A stretch of 64,000 bases of DNA from Christiangramia bathymodioli. Its GTDB lineage: Bacteria; Bacteroidota; Bacteroidia; Flavobacteriales; Flavobacteriaceae. The number at the start of each line of letters is the position of its first letter. Position 1 is the first letter of the stretch. Below the pieces are notes generated by a model that was not told the DNA's origin, did no database searches, and worked only from the letters and a program-made list of their open reading frames with translations. Below are positions 15,403 through 25,007 of this stretch, piece after piece. The stretch lies in the NCBI GenBank assembly GCA_009735695.1, contig SRSL01000001.1, positions 1,398,660-1,462,659 of the forward strand. The letters are read 5' to 3'. The position numbers and the translations under genes are program-made.

Positions 15403-17916
15403 ATGAAAAATCAGAATAGTCTTGAAAATGAAAAGTACCGGAATATATATGCGGACATTCGCTTTTTCCTGATCGTATTTCTCATTTTCAGCTACGTAAA
15501 CCACGCTCAAAATGGGGGTTCTGGGATTCTGGATGAAAAGGAGCCAGTCAGAAAGCAAATTTTCGATAAAAACTGGCAGTTCTTTTTAGGAGATTCGGTG
15601 ACTGCCTTTTCTTCTGAAAACTGGCGGAATTTAAACCTCCCTCACGACTGGAGCATTGAAGGTGAATTCGATAAGGATCACCCGGCCGGTCTGGGTGGCG
15701 GATATCTTCCTGGTGGACTGGGTTGGTACAAAAAGACCTTTAAAGTAGAGGATTCTACAAAACTAACTTCCATTCAGTTCGATGGTGTTTATATGGATAG
15801 CGAGGTATGGATAAACGGAACCTACCTTGGAAAAAGACCTAACGGATATATTTCTTTTGAATATGACCTAACTCCTTACCTTAAATATAACAGACAGGAA
15901 AACGAAATCCTCGTAAAAGTTGATAACTCAAAACAACCGAATTCCAGGTGGTATTCAGGTTCCGGGATTTACAGGCATGTCTGGCTGAATACCACAGATA
16001 ATTTGCATGTCTCCAATTGGGGGACTTTTGTGACCACGCCTTTGGTTTCTGAAGATAGCGCCGAAGTTGTCATCGAGTTACATATCGAAAATGAATATTC
16101 CAATTCCAGGAAGGCTACGCTTGAAACCAGCATTCTTTTAAATGAAACTGAAATTGCTTCCACAGTAGAAAACTTCAGCTTGAATGCTAATACCAGCAAA
16201 AACATTCAGCAGAAAATCACTTTAGAAAACCCCGGATTATGGTCGATTGATACACCGAATATGTATACCGCCAGAACTGATATAATCGAAGATGGCGAGA
16301 TCGTGGATTCTTATAAAACTCCTTTCGGAATACGAACTTTTGAATTCGATCTGGATAAAGGTTTTATACTGAATGGTGAACAGGTGAAGATCAAGGGAGT
16401 TTGTCTGCATCACGATCTTGGTCCATTAGGAGCTGCGGTTAATACCCGAGCAATTGAAAGACAGTTAGAGATCATGAAAGAAATGGGGGTTAACGGAATA
16501 CGAACTGCTCATAACCCGCCAACTCCTGAACTGCTGGATCTTTGTGACAAAATGGGATTTGTCGTAATGGACGAGTCTTTTGATATGTGGAACAATACCA
16601 AGACCAAATACGATTATGCCAATTACTGGGATGAGTGGCATAAGAAGGACCTGGAAGATTTCATAATCCGTGACCGGAATCATCCAAGTATCATTATCTG
16701 GAGCATCGGGAACGAGATCCAGGAGCAATGGAATGAAGAAGGAGTAAGGACCGCTAAGGAGCTAAAAGCAATTGTGAGGGAACTGGATACCACCAGGCCT
16801 ATTACAGTCGCAATGAATCCGCCGGTTAATATGCCGGATGCCGATGTTACCACCCAGTTCGATGCTTCAGAAGTTTCCCTGAACCCGGTTGCAGCTTCTG
16901 GCATTCTGGATATCATCGGGTACAATTATGCGCATCAAACCTATGAGCATCATCAAAAGAACTTCCCCGAAACTCCCTTTATCGCTACGGAAACCACCTC
17001 GGGATTACAAACTCGAGGATATTATGAATTTCCTTCAGATACTTTGAAGATCTGGCCGGTGAGATGGGACATCCCCTTTGATGGCGGGAATCCAGATCAT
17101 ACCATTTCAGCATTCGACCAGGTAAGGGTACCATGGGGATCTTTGCACGAAACTACCTTGAAGATCATCAAAAAACACGATTTCCTTTCTGGTATGTTCA
17201 TCTGGACCGGATTTGATTATATAGGCGAACCTACACCATATACCTGGCCCTCGAGAAGCTCTTATTTCGGGATTGTAGACCTGGCCGGTTTTCCTAAAGA
17301 TGTCTATTATATGTATCAAAGCGAATGGACCAGGAAGGACGTGCTGCATATACTTCCTCACTGGAACTGGGAAAAGGGTCAAACTGTAAATGTATGGGCC
17401 TATTATAACAATGCCGATGAGGTTGAATTATTCGTGAATGGGAAATCCAAGGGAGTGAGAAAAAAGCTGGGAGATGAGCTTCACGTTATGTGGCGAATTC
17501 CTTTTGAAGCCGGAACTCTGAAGGCGATCTCGAGAAAAAACGGGCAGGTAGTCCTGGAAAGAGAAGTAAAGACAGCGGGTGAGCCATCTAACCTGCGTCT
17601 TTCAGCAGACAGGCAGAAGATCAGGGCAGATGGCAGTGACCTGTCTTTTGTCACGGTAGAAATTGTGGATAAGCAAGCTAACCTGGTACCAAAAGCAAAT
17701 AACCAGCTTAATTTTTCGGTAGAGGGAGAAGGAACGATCGTAGGTGTGGCCAGCGGTGATCCTACCAATCATGAATCCTTTAAGGGGAATACCCACAAGG
17801 CTATGAATGGAAAATGCCTGGTAATTGTACAGGGAACACAAACTTCAGGAAATATCATTCTGAAAGTTTCTGCGGAGGGCCTGGAGGAACAGCAGCTGAT
17901 CATTATTTCAGAATAA
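15403..17916 (+). CDS. glycoside hydrolase family 2 (beta-galactosidase-like)
   Basis: I start at the ATG at 15403, which puts a hydrophobic export signal at residues 16-34; the frame is open from 15361 without a better start. The 837-residue protein has the GH2 order: jelly-roll sugar-binding domain (QFFLGDSV to YRHVWL), immunoglobulin-like domain, then a TIM barrel from about residue 325 (GVCLHHDLGPLG). Catalytic acid/base Glu438 lies in WSIGNE and nucleophile Glu530 in FIATET. The C-terminal part holds DUF4982 and Ig-like domains as in many Bacteroidetes beta-galactosidases. Substrate is not certain: beta-galactoside or beta-glucuronide are both possible. It sits before a GH31 gene, suggesting joint breakdown of a branched glycan. 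Confidence 0.93.
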   Translation: MKNQNSLENEKYRNIYADIRFFLIVFLIFSYVNHAQNGGSGILDEKEPVRKQIFDKNWQFFLGDSVTAFSSENWRNLNLPHDWSIEGEFDKDHPAGLGGGYLPGGLGWYKKTFKVEDSTKLTSIQFDGVYMDSEVWINGTYLGKRPNGYISFEYDLTPYLKYNRQENEILVKVDNSKQPNSRWYSGSGIYRHVWLNTTDNLHVSNWGTFVTTPLVSEDSAEVVIELHIENEYSNSRKATLETSILLNETEIASTVENFSLNANTSKNIQQKITLENPGLWSIDTPNMYTARTDIIEDGEIVDSYKTPFGIRTFEFDLDKGFILNGEQVKIKGVCLHHDLGPLGAAVNTRAIERQLEIMKEMGVNGIRTAHNPPTPELLDLCDKMGFVVMDESFDMWNNTKTKYDYANYWDEWHKKDLEDFIIRDRNHPSIIIWSIGNEIQEQWNEEGVRTAKELKAIVRELDTTRPITVAMNPPVNMPDADVTTQFDASEVSLNPVAASGILDIIGYNYAHQTYEHHQKNFPETPFIATETTSGLQTRGYYEFPSDTLKIWPVRWDIPFDGGNPDHTISAFDQVRVPWGSLHETTLKIIKKHDFLSGMFIWTGFDYIGEPTPYTWPSRSSYFGIVDLAGFPKDVYYMYQSEWTRKDVLHILPHWNWEKGQTVNVWAYYNNADEVELFVNGKSKGVRKKLGDELHVMWRIPFEAGTLKAISRKNGQVVLEREVKTAGEPSNLRLSADRQKIRADGSDLSFVTVEIVDKQANLVPKANNQLNFSVEGEGTIVGVASGDPTNHESFKGNTHKAMNGKCLVIVQGTQTSGNIILKVSAEGLEEQQLIIISE

Positions 17917-17922
17917 AATGAT

Positions 17923-17950
17923 GAAAACCTGATGAAATTTTCAGGTATAA
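17923..17950 (+). terminator. short hairpin between GH2 and GH31 genes
   Basis: ACCTGA (17927-17932) pairs with TCAGGT (17941-17946). No T tract follows, so it may be an mRNA-processing or stability hairpin rather than a terminator. Confidence 0.35.
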
Positions 17951-18015
17951 ATAGAGATAAAAATCATAGCAAACTGGAATTAGAATTTCATTTCAGTTTT
18001 AGAATTGGATAAAAA

Positions 18016-20406
18016 ATGAGAAAATTAAGAATACTTCCCGGTTTGATCCTATTGATCCTTGTTGGGACCACTGTTAGAGGTCAACTTCAAAATAACAATG
18101 TTCTTAATGAACCGCCAGATATTAGTAAGGATTTTGTAGACTATCGAAACACTTATTTCCTGGCAGATGAGCTTGTTAGTTTTGATCCGGAAACGGGAAA
18201 GGGAAGCATTAAGTACATCAGGCACAACTTTTCCACCAGCCAGGCCTTCAACAATATGTTAAGCAGACTCAGCGCGGTTGGAGCGAACGAATTTCCTTCT
18301 ACCGAATATGCGGCCCAACCAGAATTGCCGTTTTCGCTGCAGTTTGTTTCAGACAAAACCATCAGGCTGAAAATGACTTCCGGGCCTCAATTCAGAAAAG
18401 AAGAAAATTCACTAATGCTGGTTGAAGGGCAGGCTCCCATTGATAGATCTTCATGGAATTATTCAAAAATTGAAGGAGGACATAAATACTCTAATTCCAA
18501 CGGTTCGGTAACTATCCAGCAAAAGCCCTGGAAGATCTCATTTTTCGATGCTGAAGGTAAATTGCTAACAAGCACCATGCACCTTAGCGATTTTTCCAAT
18601 ACCTATACGCCGGTTACTCCATTTTCATTCGTGCGCAGGGCTGATGACTATTCCAGGAGCATGGATGCGGTATTTTCGTTGTCTCCCGATGAGAAAATAT
18701 TCGGTTTAGGGGAATCTTTTACCCAGTTCAACAAGCGCGGGCAGAAAGTGATCTTATGGACAGATGATGCCAACGGCGTTCAGAACGAGACCATGTATAA
18801 ACCCATTCCGTTCTATATGAGCAGCCGCGGATATGGCGTTTTTATGCATACTTCCTCACCAATCTCGGTAGATTTTGGTAAATATTTCAACGCAGCAAAT
18901 TCTATGTACATCGGGGATGACGAGGCCGATCTTTTTATTTTCCTGGGAAAGCCGAAAGATATCCTGGATGAATACACCAATTTAACGGGCAAAGCCGAAA
19001 TGCCACCACTCTGGTCCTTTGGCTTCTGGATGAGTCGAATCACTTATTTTTCCGAAGAAGAAGGGCGCGAAATAGCCAGGAACTTAAGAAAATATGAGAT
19101 TCCGAGTGATGTTATTCATTTTGATACCGGTTGGTTCGATGTAGACTGGCGTAACAATTATGAGTTTGCTGAAGAAAGGTTCGATGATCCCGTGGATATG
19201 ATGGCCGACCTTAAAAATGAGGGTTTCCATGTTTCCCTTTGGCAATTGCCTTATTTTACTCCGAAGAATAGCCTGTTCGATGAAATTGTTGAGAACGGAT
19301 ATGCGGTAAAGGATAAAAAAGGCAATATTCCGTACGAAGATGCGATCCTGGATTTCTCCAATCCTGAAACCGTTGAATGGTACCAATCCAAACTTAAAAA
19401 ATTGTTCGACCAGGGTGTAGGCGTCTTTAAAGTCGATTTTGGTGAAGCGGCGCCAGCTTCCGGAATTTATCATTCTGGAAGAACTGGATTCTATGAGCAC
19501 AATCTTTACCCACTTCGGTATAACAAGACGGTGGCCGATATCACAAAAGAAGTGAAAGGTTACAGCCTTATCTGGGCCAGAAGTACCTGGGCAGGTAGCC
19601 AGCGTTATCCATTGCACTGGGGCGGTGATGCTGCCACCACGAATACGGCCATGTCGGCAACATTGCGCGGTGGGCTTTCGTTGGGATTAAGCGGTTTCAG
19701 TTTCTGGAGCCATGATGTGGGAGGTTTTACCACCGCTTCCCCCGAGGATGTTTACCGAAGATGGACTCCTTTTGGAATGCTTACTTCTCATGTTCGTAGC
19801 CACGGCGAGCCGCCAACAGAACCCTGGGAATTCAGTGAAAGCTTTCTAAGAGATTTTCGCAAGGCCGATAATATGCGTTACAGACTGATGCCTTATATCT
19901 ATGCCCAGGCGAAATTGTCTTCGGAAAAAGGACTTCCCATGCTTCGGGCTCTGTTCGTGGAATATCCGGATGATCCGGGATCCTGGCTTGTTGATGATCA
20001 ATATCTTTTTGGTTCAGATATGTTAGTCGCTCCCTTGTTCGAAGAAGTGACTGAACGTAATGTGTATCTGCCACCGGGAACCTGGATAGATTATCAAACC
20101 AAAAAAGTGTACGAAGGTGGCTGGCATAAGATCGAGGCAGGAGAGATCCCTATCGTCGTGCTGGTAAAGGATGGAACTGTAATTCCGCATATAGAGTTGG
20201 CTCAGTCAACCAGCGATATGGACTGGAGCGAACTTGATTTAAAGGTATATGCTTCAGATGATACAGATTCGGCAAAAGCAAAGATCTATCTTCCGGATAG
20301 CGAAATGGTGGAAACCATGGAACTTTCCAGGGAAAATGGAGAGTTCAGTATTAAAAACAATCCTTTTGATTCAAAGGTTGGCTTCAATATTCAATGGGAT
20401 AAATAA
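18016..20406 (+). CDS. glycoside hydrolase family 31 (alpha-xylosidase/alpha-glucosidase)
   Basis: The 796-residue exported enzyme has a signal peptide (residues 1-22), an N-terminal beta-sandwich with the GLGESFTQFNKRG motif (about 233-245) and a TIM barrel. The nucleophile is Asp474 in KVDFGEAAP and the acid/base is Asp567 in SHDVGGF. KxDFGE is the YicI-type nucleophile motif, which favours alpha-xylosidase, although alpha-glucosidase cannot be excluded. The C-terminal beta domains follow (GSDMLVAPLFEEV). It lies 99 bases after the GH2 gene on the same strand. With a GH2 beta-galactosidase it could remove side chains of xyloglucan or a similar polysaccharide; no SusC/SusD pair is present in the window. 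Confidence 0.93.
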   Translation: MRKLRILPGLILLILVGTTVRGQLQNNNVLNEPPDISKDFVDYRNTYFLADELVSFDPETGKGSIKYIRHNFSTSQAFNNMLSRLSAVGANEFPSTEYAAQPELPFSLQFVSDKTIRLKMTSGPQFRKEENSLMLVEGQAPIDRSSWNYSKIEGGHKYSNSNGSVTIQQKPWKISFFDAEGKLLTSTMHLSDFSNTYTPVTPFSFVRRADDYSRSMDAVFSLSPDEKIFGLGESFTQFNKRGQKVILWTDDANGVQNETMYKPIPFYMSSRGYGVFMHTSSPISVDFGKYFNAANSMYIGDDEADLFIFLGKPKDILDEYTNLTGKAEMPPLWSFGFWMSRITYFSEEEGREIARNLRKYEIPSDVIHFDTGWFDVDWRNNYEFAEERFDDPVDMMADLKNEGFHVSLWQLPYFTPKNSLFDEIVENGYAVKDKKGNIPYEDAILDFSNPETVEWYQSKLKKLFDQGVGVFKVDFGEAAPASGIYHSGRTGFYEHNLYPLRYNKTVADITKEVKGYSLIWARSTWAGSQRYPLHWGGDAATTNTAMSATLRGGLSLGLSGFSFWSHDVGGFTTASPEDVYRRWTPFGMLTSHVRSHGEPPTEPWEFSESFLRDFRKADNMRYRLMPYIYAQAKLSSEKGLPMLRALFVEYPDDPGSWLVDDQYLFGSDMLVAPLFEEVTERNVYLPPGTWIDYQTKKVYEGGWHKIEAGEIPIVVLVKDGTVIPHIELAQSTSDMDWSELDLKVYASDDTDSAKAKIYLPDSEMVETMELSRENGEFSIKNNPFDSKVGFNIQWDK

Positions 20407-20472
20407 GGAATAGAATATAATGCCCTCCGGTTAAATTGTTCCAGGCAGCGAAAATAGGTGCAAAGGTCTTTT

Positions 20473-21819
20473 TTAATTGTTAACAGTCGGCGGAGTAGCC
20501 AGAGTAAAATGCACCCGATCAAAGCTTTTCACCCTCTTACGATGTGTGCTGAATTTAATTAACTGGATAATAAAAATGATCAGAAATGGTATAAAGGCAA
20601 TGCAGAGGAATACTATTTCCCAGGTAAAATGCATCTTCAGAACTCCAAGGAACCCGGCACCTAGAGCCCTACCCATATTAGACAAGGCCATATATAAGGT
20701 GAACTGCGTTGCGGCAACCGTTTTCCAGCATAAATGCATGGCCGAAGCGAAAATACCTATGCATAAAAAAGTATAAAGCGTATAATAAGATAAAATAAAG
20801 GCTATTGCAACCATGCTGCTTGACCATAGATTGGTCATAAATGCAAATGTCGCTATCAGGCTGGTTGTAAAAACCAGGTAAATGCTCAGCATTTTGATCT
20901 TTCCAAAATAGTCCACCAGGTAGCCGCCCAGCAACATTCCTAAAACCCCGCCAATTACCGTAGTTATGGATAAAATATTGGAAAAATAGGAATTGTCCCA
21001 GCCTAATTCCTGGATGCTGAAGATGGGTAACAAGGTATCAACAAGTCCAAACATGATACCGAGTAAGAAAATGCCGAGGCATAGTATAAGACTGGACCTT
21101 AGTATAACCACACGATAAAGATTTTTCAGAATTCGGCCCCAGCTTTTTAACTGGATCTTTTTGGAGTGTTGTGAAATTTTTCCTGCTGTCCATGGAAGCA
21201 ATTTTTCTCCTGGCCTTTCCTTGAAGTATAAGGGAAAGATCATGATACAGGCAACCGCTATAGACAAGGAGGAAATCGCCAAACTAAAGCCAATATTATT
21301 TATTAGCCAGGTACCCGTGACGAGGGATAATGCGATCCCTACGGTTTTTGATCCCCACATGAGGCCGTTGGCCCGGGCCTGCTGATTAGGAGGAATCACC
21401 TCCACAGCCAGTCCGTCTGTGGCCACATCCTGGAAAGCTCCAAAGAAATTTACCAGAAAGCCGGCGATCATTAATCCACTTAGGTTATTAACCGGATCTG
21501 TTACCAGTCCCAGATTAATGAAACTTAAAATAAGTCCCAGCTGGCCGAAGATCACCCAGGGTCGTTTACGGCCCATAGACAGGAAGGTAAAGCGGTCCAT
21601 TAATGGAGCAATTAGGATTTTAAAGCTCCACGGCATTAGCATGACGCTCACCAGCGAAGCGATTTCGATAGCCGACCTGCCATTCATGGCCAGCCAGGCT
21701 GGAAGCGCAAAATAGGTAATGCCTTCAGGAATACCCTGTGCGGTATAAAGCGCTGAAAAGGTAAAATAACGGGCTTTGGAATTTTCCGTCAGGCTTCTGC
21801 CTGGTATTCTTTCTATCAT
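20473..21819 (-). CDS. MFS transporter, AmpG/SLC33-like
   Basis: The 448-residue protein has about twelve membrane helices and the AmpG-type opening: ALYTAQGIPEG, then ALPAWLAMNGRS and a short loop with GRKRPWVIFGQ, the MFS motif A equivalent between helices 2 and 3. A second such loop (DYFGKIKML) marks the second half. AmpG imports muropeptides; close flavobacterial relatives may carry sugars or acyl donors. It converges with the GH31 gene, so it could import the released sugar, but the assignment to that locus is inference. A highly structured leader lies upstream on the same strand (21977 to 21859), about 40 bases before the start codon. Confidence 0.88.
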   Translation of the reverse strand: MIERIPGRSLTENSKARYFTFSALYTAQGIPEGITYFALPAWLAMNGRSAIEIASLVSVMLMPWSFKILIAPLMDRFTFLSMGRKRPWVIFGQLGLILSFINLGLVTDPVNNLSGLMIAGFLVNFFGAFQDVATDGLAVEVIPPNQQARANGLMWGSKTVGIALSLVTGTWLINNIGFSLAISSLSIAVACIMIFPLYFKERPGEKLLPWTAGKISQHSKKIQLKSWGRILKNLYRVVILRSSLILCLGIFLLGIMFGLVDTLLPIFSIQELGWDNSYFSNILSITTVIGGVLGMLLGGYLVDYFGKIKMLSIYLVFTTSLIATFAFMTNLWSSSMVAIAFILSYYTLYTFLCIGIFASAMHLCWKTVAATQFTLYMALSNMGRALGAGFLGVLKMHFTWEIVFLCIAFIPFLIIFIIQLIKFSTHRKRVKSFDRVHFTLATPPTVNN

Positions 21820-21858
21820 GTCCCGGAAATATTAAAGTTAGCTGAAGTTTAAAATTAG

Positions 21859-21977
21859 GGTCGGGGGGTGAAAGAACCTTTAAGTTCCATGAATAGAGGC
21901 CTGCTTAAGATTGATGCTGAATGACCCATTAAATTTGATGAAATTTATCGGGTGCTGGCCTCTATTTTGCCCCGACC
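21859..21977 (-). ncRNA. candidate structured leader RNA of the MFS gene
   Basis: Read on the minus strand, GGTCGGGG and CCCCGACC (plus-strand 21970-21977 and 21859-21866) close a 119-base element. Inside, AATAGAGGCC pairs with GGCCTCTATT (10 bp; 21957-21966 and 21892-21901); within that, CCC/GGG and TAAATTT-CATC-AAATTTA (21930-21947) form a terminal hairpin. A second small hairpin GAAC/GTTC follows before the closing stem. It reads as a three-way junction in the 5' leader of the transporter gene. I do not match it to a known riboswitch; a palindromic mobile element is the main alternative. Confidence 0.5.
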
Positions 21978-22121
21978 TTTATTGTGATGAATGATGAATG
22001 TGTATTTGGTTCAACTTTTAAAACACCTGTCTAAATAACGGCTAATTTGAATTTTAATTAAACCGATTAGGACGAAGGGGCCGATAGACTGTCCGGGAAA
22101 AATCAAATTTTTAGCGGTTAA

Positions 22122-22865
22122 TTAAATGGTTTGAAGTCTTTTAAGTAATTCCTTTTTTAAGGATTTACTAATAGGGATCGCTTTCCTCCCAATAATAATA
22201 TGGGTGGTAGCTATTTCCTGGATCTTGGAAATATTGATTATATAAGAACGATGTATACGCATAAAATGTTTTACAGGCAGTTTTTTATCCATTTCCTTGA
22301 GGGTTATAACCAGTAGATGTTCTTTATTACTTGTAAAGATGCGGCAGTAATTTCTTTCGGCTTCGATATATAATATATCCTGAATAGTCACCTTAACCAG
22401 TGATGTAGAATGACGGACGAAAATCGCATCTTCCAGGATAGCGATATGTTCATTTTGATTTTCAGAATCTTCAATTCTATCTTCATTTGTTACAGCCTGA
22501 GACATGGTTAGCTCTATGGCTCGTTGCAGGTCGAGTTTTTTATAGGGTTTGGCGATGAAAGCATAGGGACGGGTTTTTTTGGCTCTTTGAAAATGGGCGT
22601 CATCTGAATTAGCGGTTAAATAAATAACAGGAATGTTATGTTTTTCCTGCATTTTTAGCGCCGTTTCTATTCCGTCTAATTCACCTTTCAAATTGATGTC
22701 CAACAATAAAATATCAGGGGGATCAGATTCAATTTGAGTTAAGGCTTCTTCGCCCCGGGGAATGATCCCGGTAACCTCGTATCCCATTTCCGTTAGTTGT
22801 AAAGAGATGTTAGCAGCAATGACCATTTCATCCTCAACTATAAGTATTTTGGTTTTTTGGGTCAT
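22122..22865 (-). CDS. LytTR-family response regulator
   Basis: The 247-residue protein has a receiver domain (residues 5-122) with Glu11/Asp12, phosphoacceptor Asp56 in LLLDINLKG, Thr84 and Lys106 in AKPYKK, followed by a LytTR DNA-binding domain at 145-247 (DILYIEAERNYCRIFT, HFMRIHRSYIINISKI). LytTR proteins bind paired direct repeats near promoters. The start ATG shares one base with the stop of the histidine kinase gene, so the two are translated together as a pair. Targets are unknown. Confidence 0.95.
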   Translation of the reverse strand: MTQKTKILIVEDEMVIAANISLQLTEMGYEVTGIIPRGEEALTQIESDPPDILLLDINLKGELDGIETALKMQEKHNIPVIYLTANSDDAHFQRAKKTRPYAFIAKPYKKLDLQRAIELTMSQAVTNEDRIEDSENQNEHIAILEDAIFVRHSTSLVKVTIQDILYIEAERNYCRIFTSNKEHLLVITLKEMDKKLPVKHFMRIHRSYIINISKIQEIATTHIIIGRKAIPISKSLKKELLKRLQTI

Positions 22866-24754
22866 CAGGCGGTTTTTCTGATTAAAAAGTCGAATTCGAT
22901 ATACGTTCCCTGTTCGTTCCGTTCTGTCATTTTTCCATTTAACTGCCTGGTTAGCAGTTTTACCAGCTGGGAGCCAAAACCTGTTCCTTTTGGAGCGAGG
23001 CCTTCGGTTTTTCCGATCCCGTTATCTCTTACCAATAATTTCAGGTTTTCCTGATCATCTTTTTCCAGGCTCAATTCAATGACGCCTTCCTGCTGATCGG
23101 GGAAGGCATATTTAAGGGCGTTCGTAAGCAATTCGTTTACTATGAGCCCAATGGGTACAGCGGTATCCACGTCCAGGTCCAGGTTGTCCATGGCGCATTC
23201 TATTTTGATCCTGTCTTCAGCATTGAAAGTATCCAGGATGCCTTCGCTTAAATTGATGAAATAATCCTTCATCTCAATACTGCCCAGGTTGGTCCCCTGA
23301 TACAATTTCTGATGGATGATCCCCATGGACTGTACCCGGTTCTGACTGGCGATCATGGCGTCTTTGGTAGCTGGATCTTCTATTTGTGCCGATTGTAGCG
23401 CGATCAGGCTTTTTACCATTTCCAGGTTATTCTTAACCCGGTGATGGATTTCTTTTAGCAGCAATTCATTCTCAGCATTTTTTGCCCGTATAATTCTGGT
23501 GGCTTTTCTGCTTTTATAGAAGAAATAGAGTATGGAAAGCAGGAAGATAAAGAGAAGCGAGGCGATCACGATAAAAAGCGTCTGGGTCTTGCTTTTTTGG
23601 TCTAAAAGAGCTGCCTGGGCTGCCAGGGCCTCATCTTTCTTTTCGGTCTCATACTTGATGGCCATTTCAGATTCGATATTTTCGATCTTGCCTTCCAGCA
23701 TATTCGTATTATTAGTGTAGGCCTTTTCACGATATTCCAGGGCGTTCTCAAAATCACCCAGCTGTGCATAGGCTTCTGAAAGATCTAAATATGGCTGAAC
23801 AAGCCCCGCCTGGCCTTTATCCTCGTAGGCCTCTACACCGGCCAGGAGGTGTTCCCGGGCCTGTTCGTAATTTCCCTGAAGCAGGTATATCTGTCCGATT
23901 TCGGTTCTATAAGTGGTACAGCGTTCTTCACCTATATGTTGTTTGCATAATTCCCAGGCCATCAAATAATCATCCAGTGCTTTAGCATAATTCCCGGCTT
24001 TAACGTGCACCTCACCCCGGTATGAATAGGCCCTCACCGGGATAAAGATCTCTTCCGGAGCTTTGGTTCGTACTATCTCCAGACAGGTTTCTGTAGCTTC
24101 ATAGGCTTTTTGATATTCTCCTATTTTCCCGTAACCTATGATTAGGTTAAATTGCGAAATAGCCAGTTCACTATAATTTTCAGCCTTTGTGAGATATGGA
24201 AGCGCCTGTTGAGTATATTCGATAGACTTATCATAATCTTCCATTACCTGGTACAGGGTTCCTAATGTACGATAGGCGCTTCCAAGGCCGCCGTCATCCT
24301 CCAGCTCTTCATACAATTCGATCGATTTGAACAGCACCTCCTGGGCTTTATCCAGGTCGCCGGTATTTAAATAATCGATAGCCAGAGACCTGTAGGTTTC
24401 GGCAATCTTTTTTTTATTATTTGCTTTTTGATAATAGGAAAGAGCATGCTCGGCATGATGAACCACCGAATCTGGCGGGAAAAGTCCGTTATAGGCATGC
24501 CAGCTCGCCATTGCTTCATGTACCTGTGCTATTAAAGTGTCGTTTTGGGTTGATCGGGCTCTTTCCAAGGTAGCTAATCCATAATCCAGAAATCTGTCCA
24601 GGTTATCTTCACTGGTGATATTTGCCTGCATCCAGGCCAGGCTGGAGTCTATAGGTTGTTCAGCCAGCTGCTGCCCGGTAGTTCCTGATGGCTGGGTATA
24701 ACCGGAACCATAAAGGCTAAATATCAGTATGAATGAATAAATGATATGCCGCAT
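22865..24754 (-). CDS. TPR sensor histidine kinase (HisKA_2 type)
   Basis: The 629-residue protein has a signal peptide (1-20), about seven TPR units (60-355; for example ALDDYLMAWELCKQHIG), a membrane helix at about 393-414, then the HisKA_2 box EIHHRVKNNLEMVKSLIALQ with the phosphoacceptor His near residue 434, and an HATPase_c domain (VNELLTNALKYAFP, RDNGIGK, GTGFGSQLVKLL). The sensory TPRs face the periplasm; such kinases usually answer envelope or peptide cues. It forms an operon with the LytTR regulator, the likely phosphorylation target. Confidence 0.93.
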   Translation of the reverse strand: MRHIIYSFILIFSLYGSGYTQPSGTTGQQLAEQPIDSSLAWMQANITSEDNLDRFLDYGLATLERARSTQNDTLIAQVHEAMASWHAYNGLFPPDSVVHHAEHALSYYQKANNKKKIAETYRSLAIDYLNTGDLDKAQEVLFKSIELYEELEDDGGLGSAYRTLGTLYQVMEDYDKSIEYTQQALPYLTKAENYSELAISQFNLIIGYGKIGEYQKAYEATETCLEIVRTKAPEEIFIPVRAYSYRGEVHVKAGNYAKALDDYLMAWELCKQHIGEERCTTYRTEIGQIYLLQGNYEQAREHLLAGVEAYEDKGQAGLVQPYLDLSEAYAQLGDFENALEYREKAYTNNTNMLEGKIENIESEMAIKYETEKKDEALAAQAALLDQKSKTQTLFIVIASLLFIFLLSILYFFYKSRKATRIIRAKNAENELLLKEIHHRVKNNLEMVKSLIALQSAQIEDPATKDAMIASQNRVQSMGIIHQKLYQGTNLGSIEMKDYFINLSEGILDTFNAEDRIKIECAMDNLDLDVDTAVPIGLIVNELLTNALKYAFPDQQEGVIELSLEKDDQENLKLLVRDNGIGKTEGLAPKGTGFGSQLVKLLTRQLNGKMTERNEQGTYIEFDFLIRKTA

Positions 24755-25007
24755 CAGAAAAATAAATCTTACTTAAATGGAAGTATGAGTTAGACTTAAA
24801 TATACTGAAAATCAACAGGATAAAAGTCTGTTATTAGGAAGTTAAGTTTCTGAAATACAGTATTTTCCGTGAAGTGATCAGATTAATCGGTAAGAGAAAT
24901 AAAATAGATCTGTCCAGAATGAATTTGAGAGAATTTAACGACCAGGATATCATTTATAGATAGGTTTATGATCTTAAACCAGGGGCGATGAATAATCAGA
25001 AAAGGCT

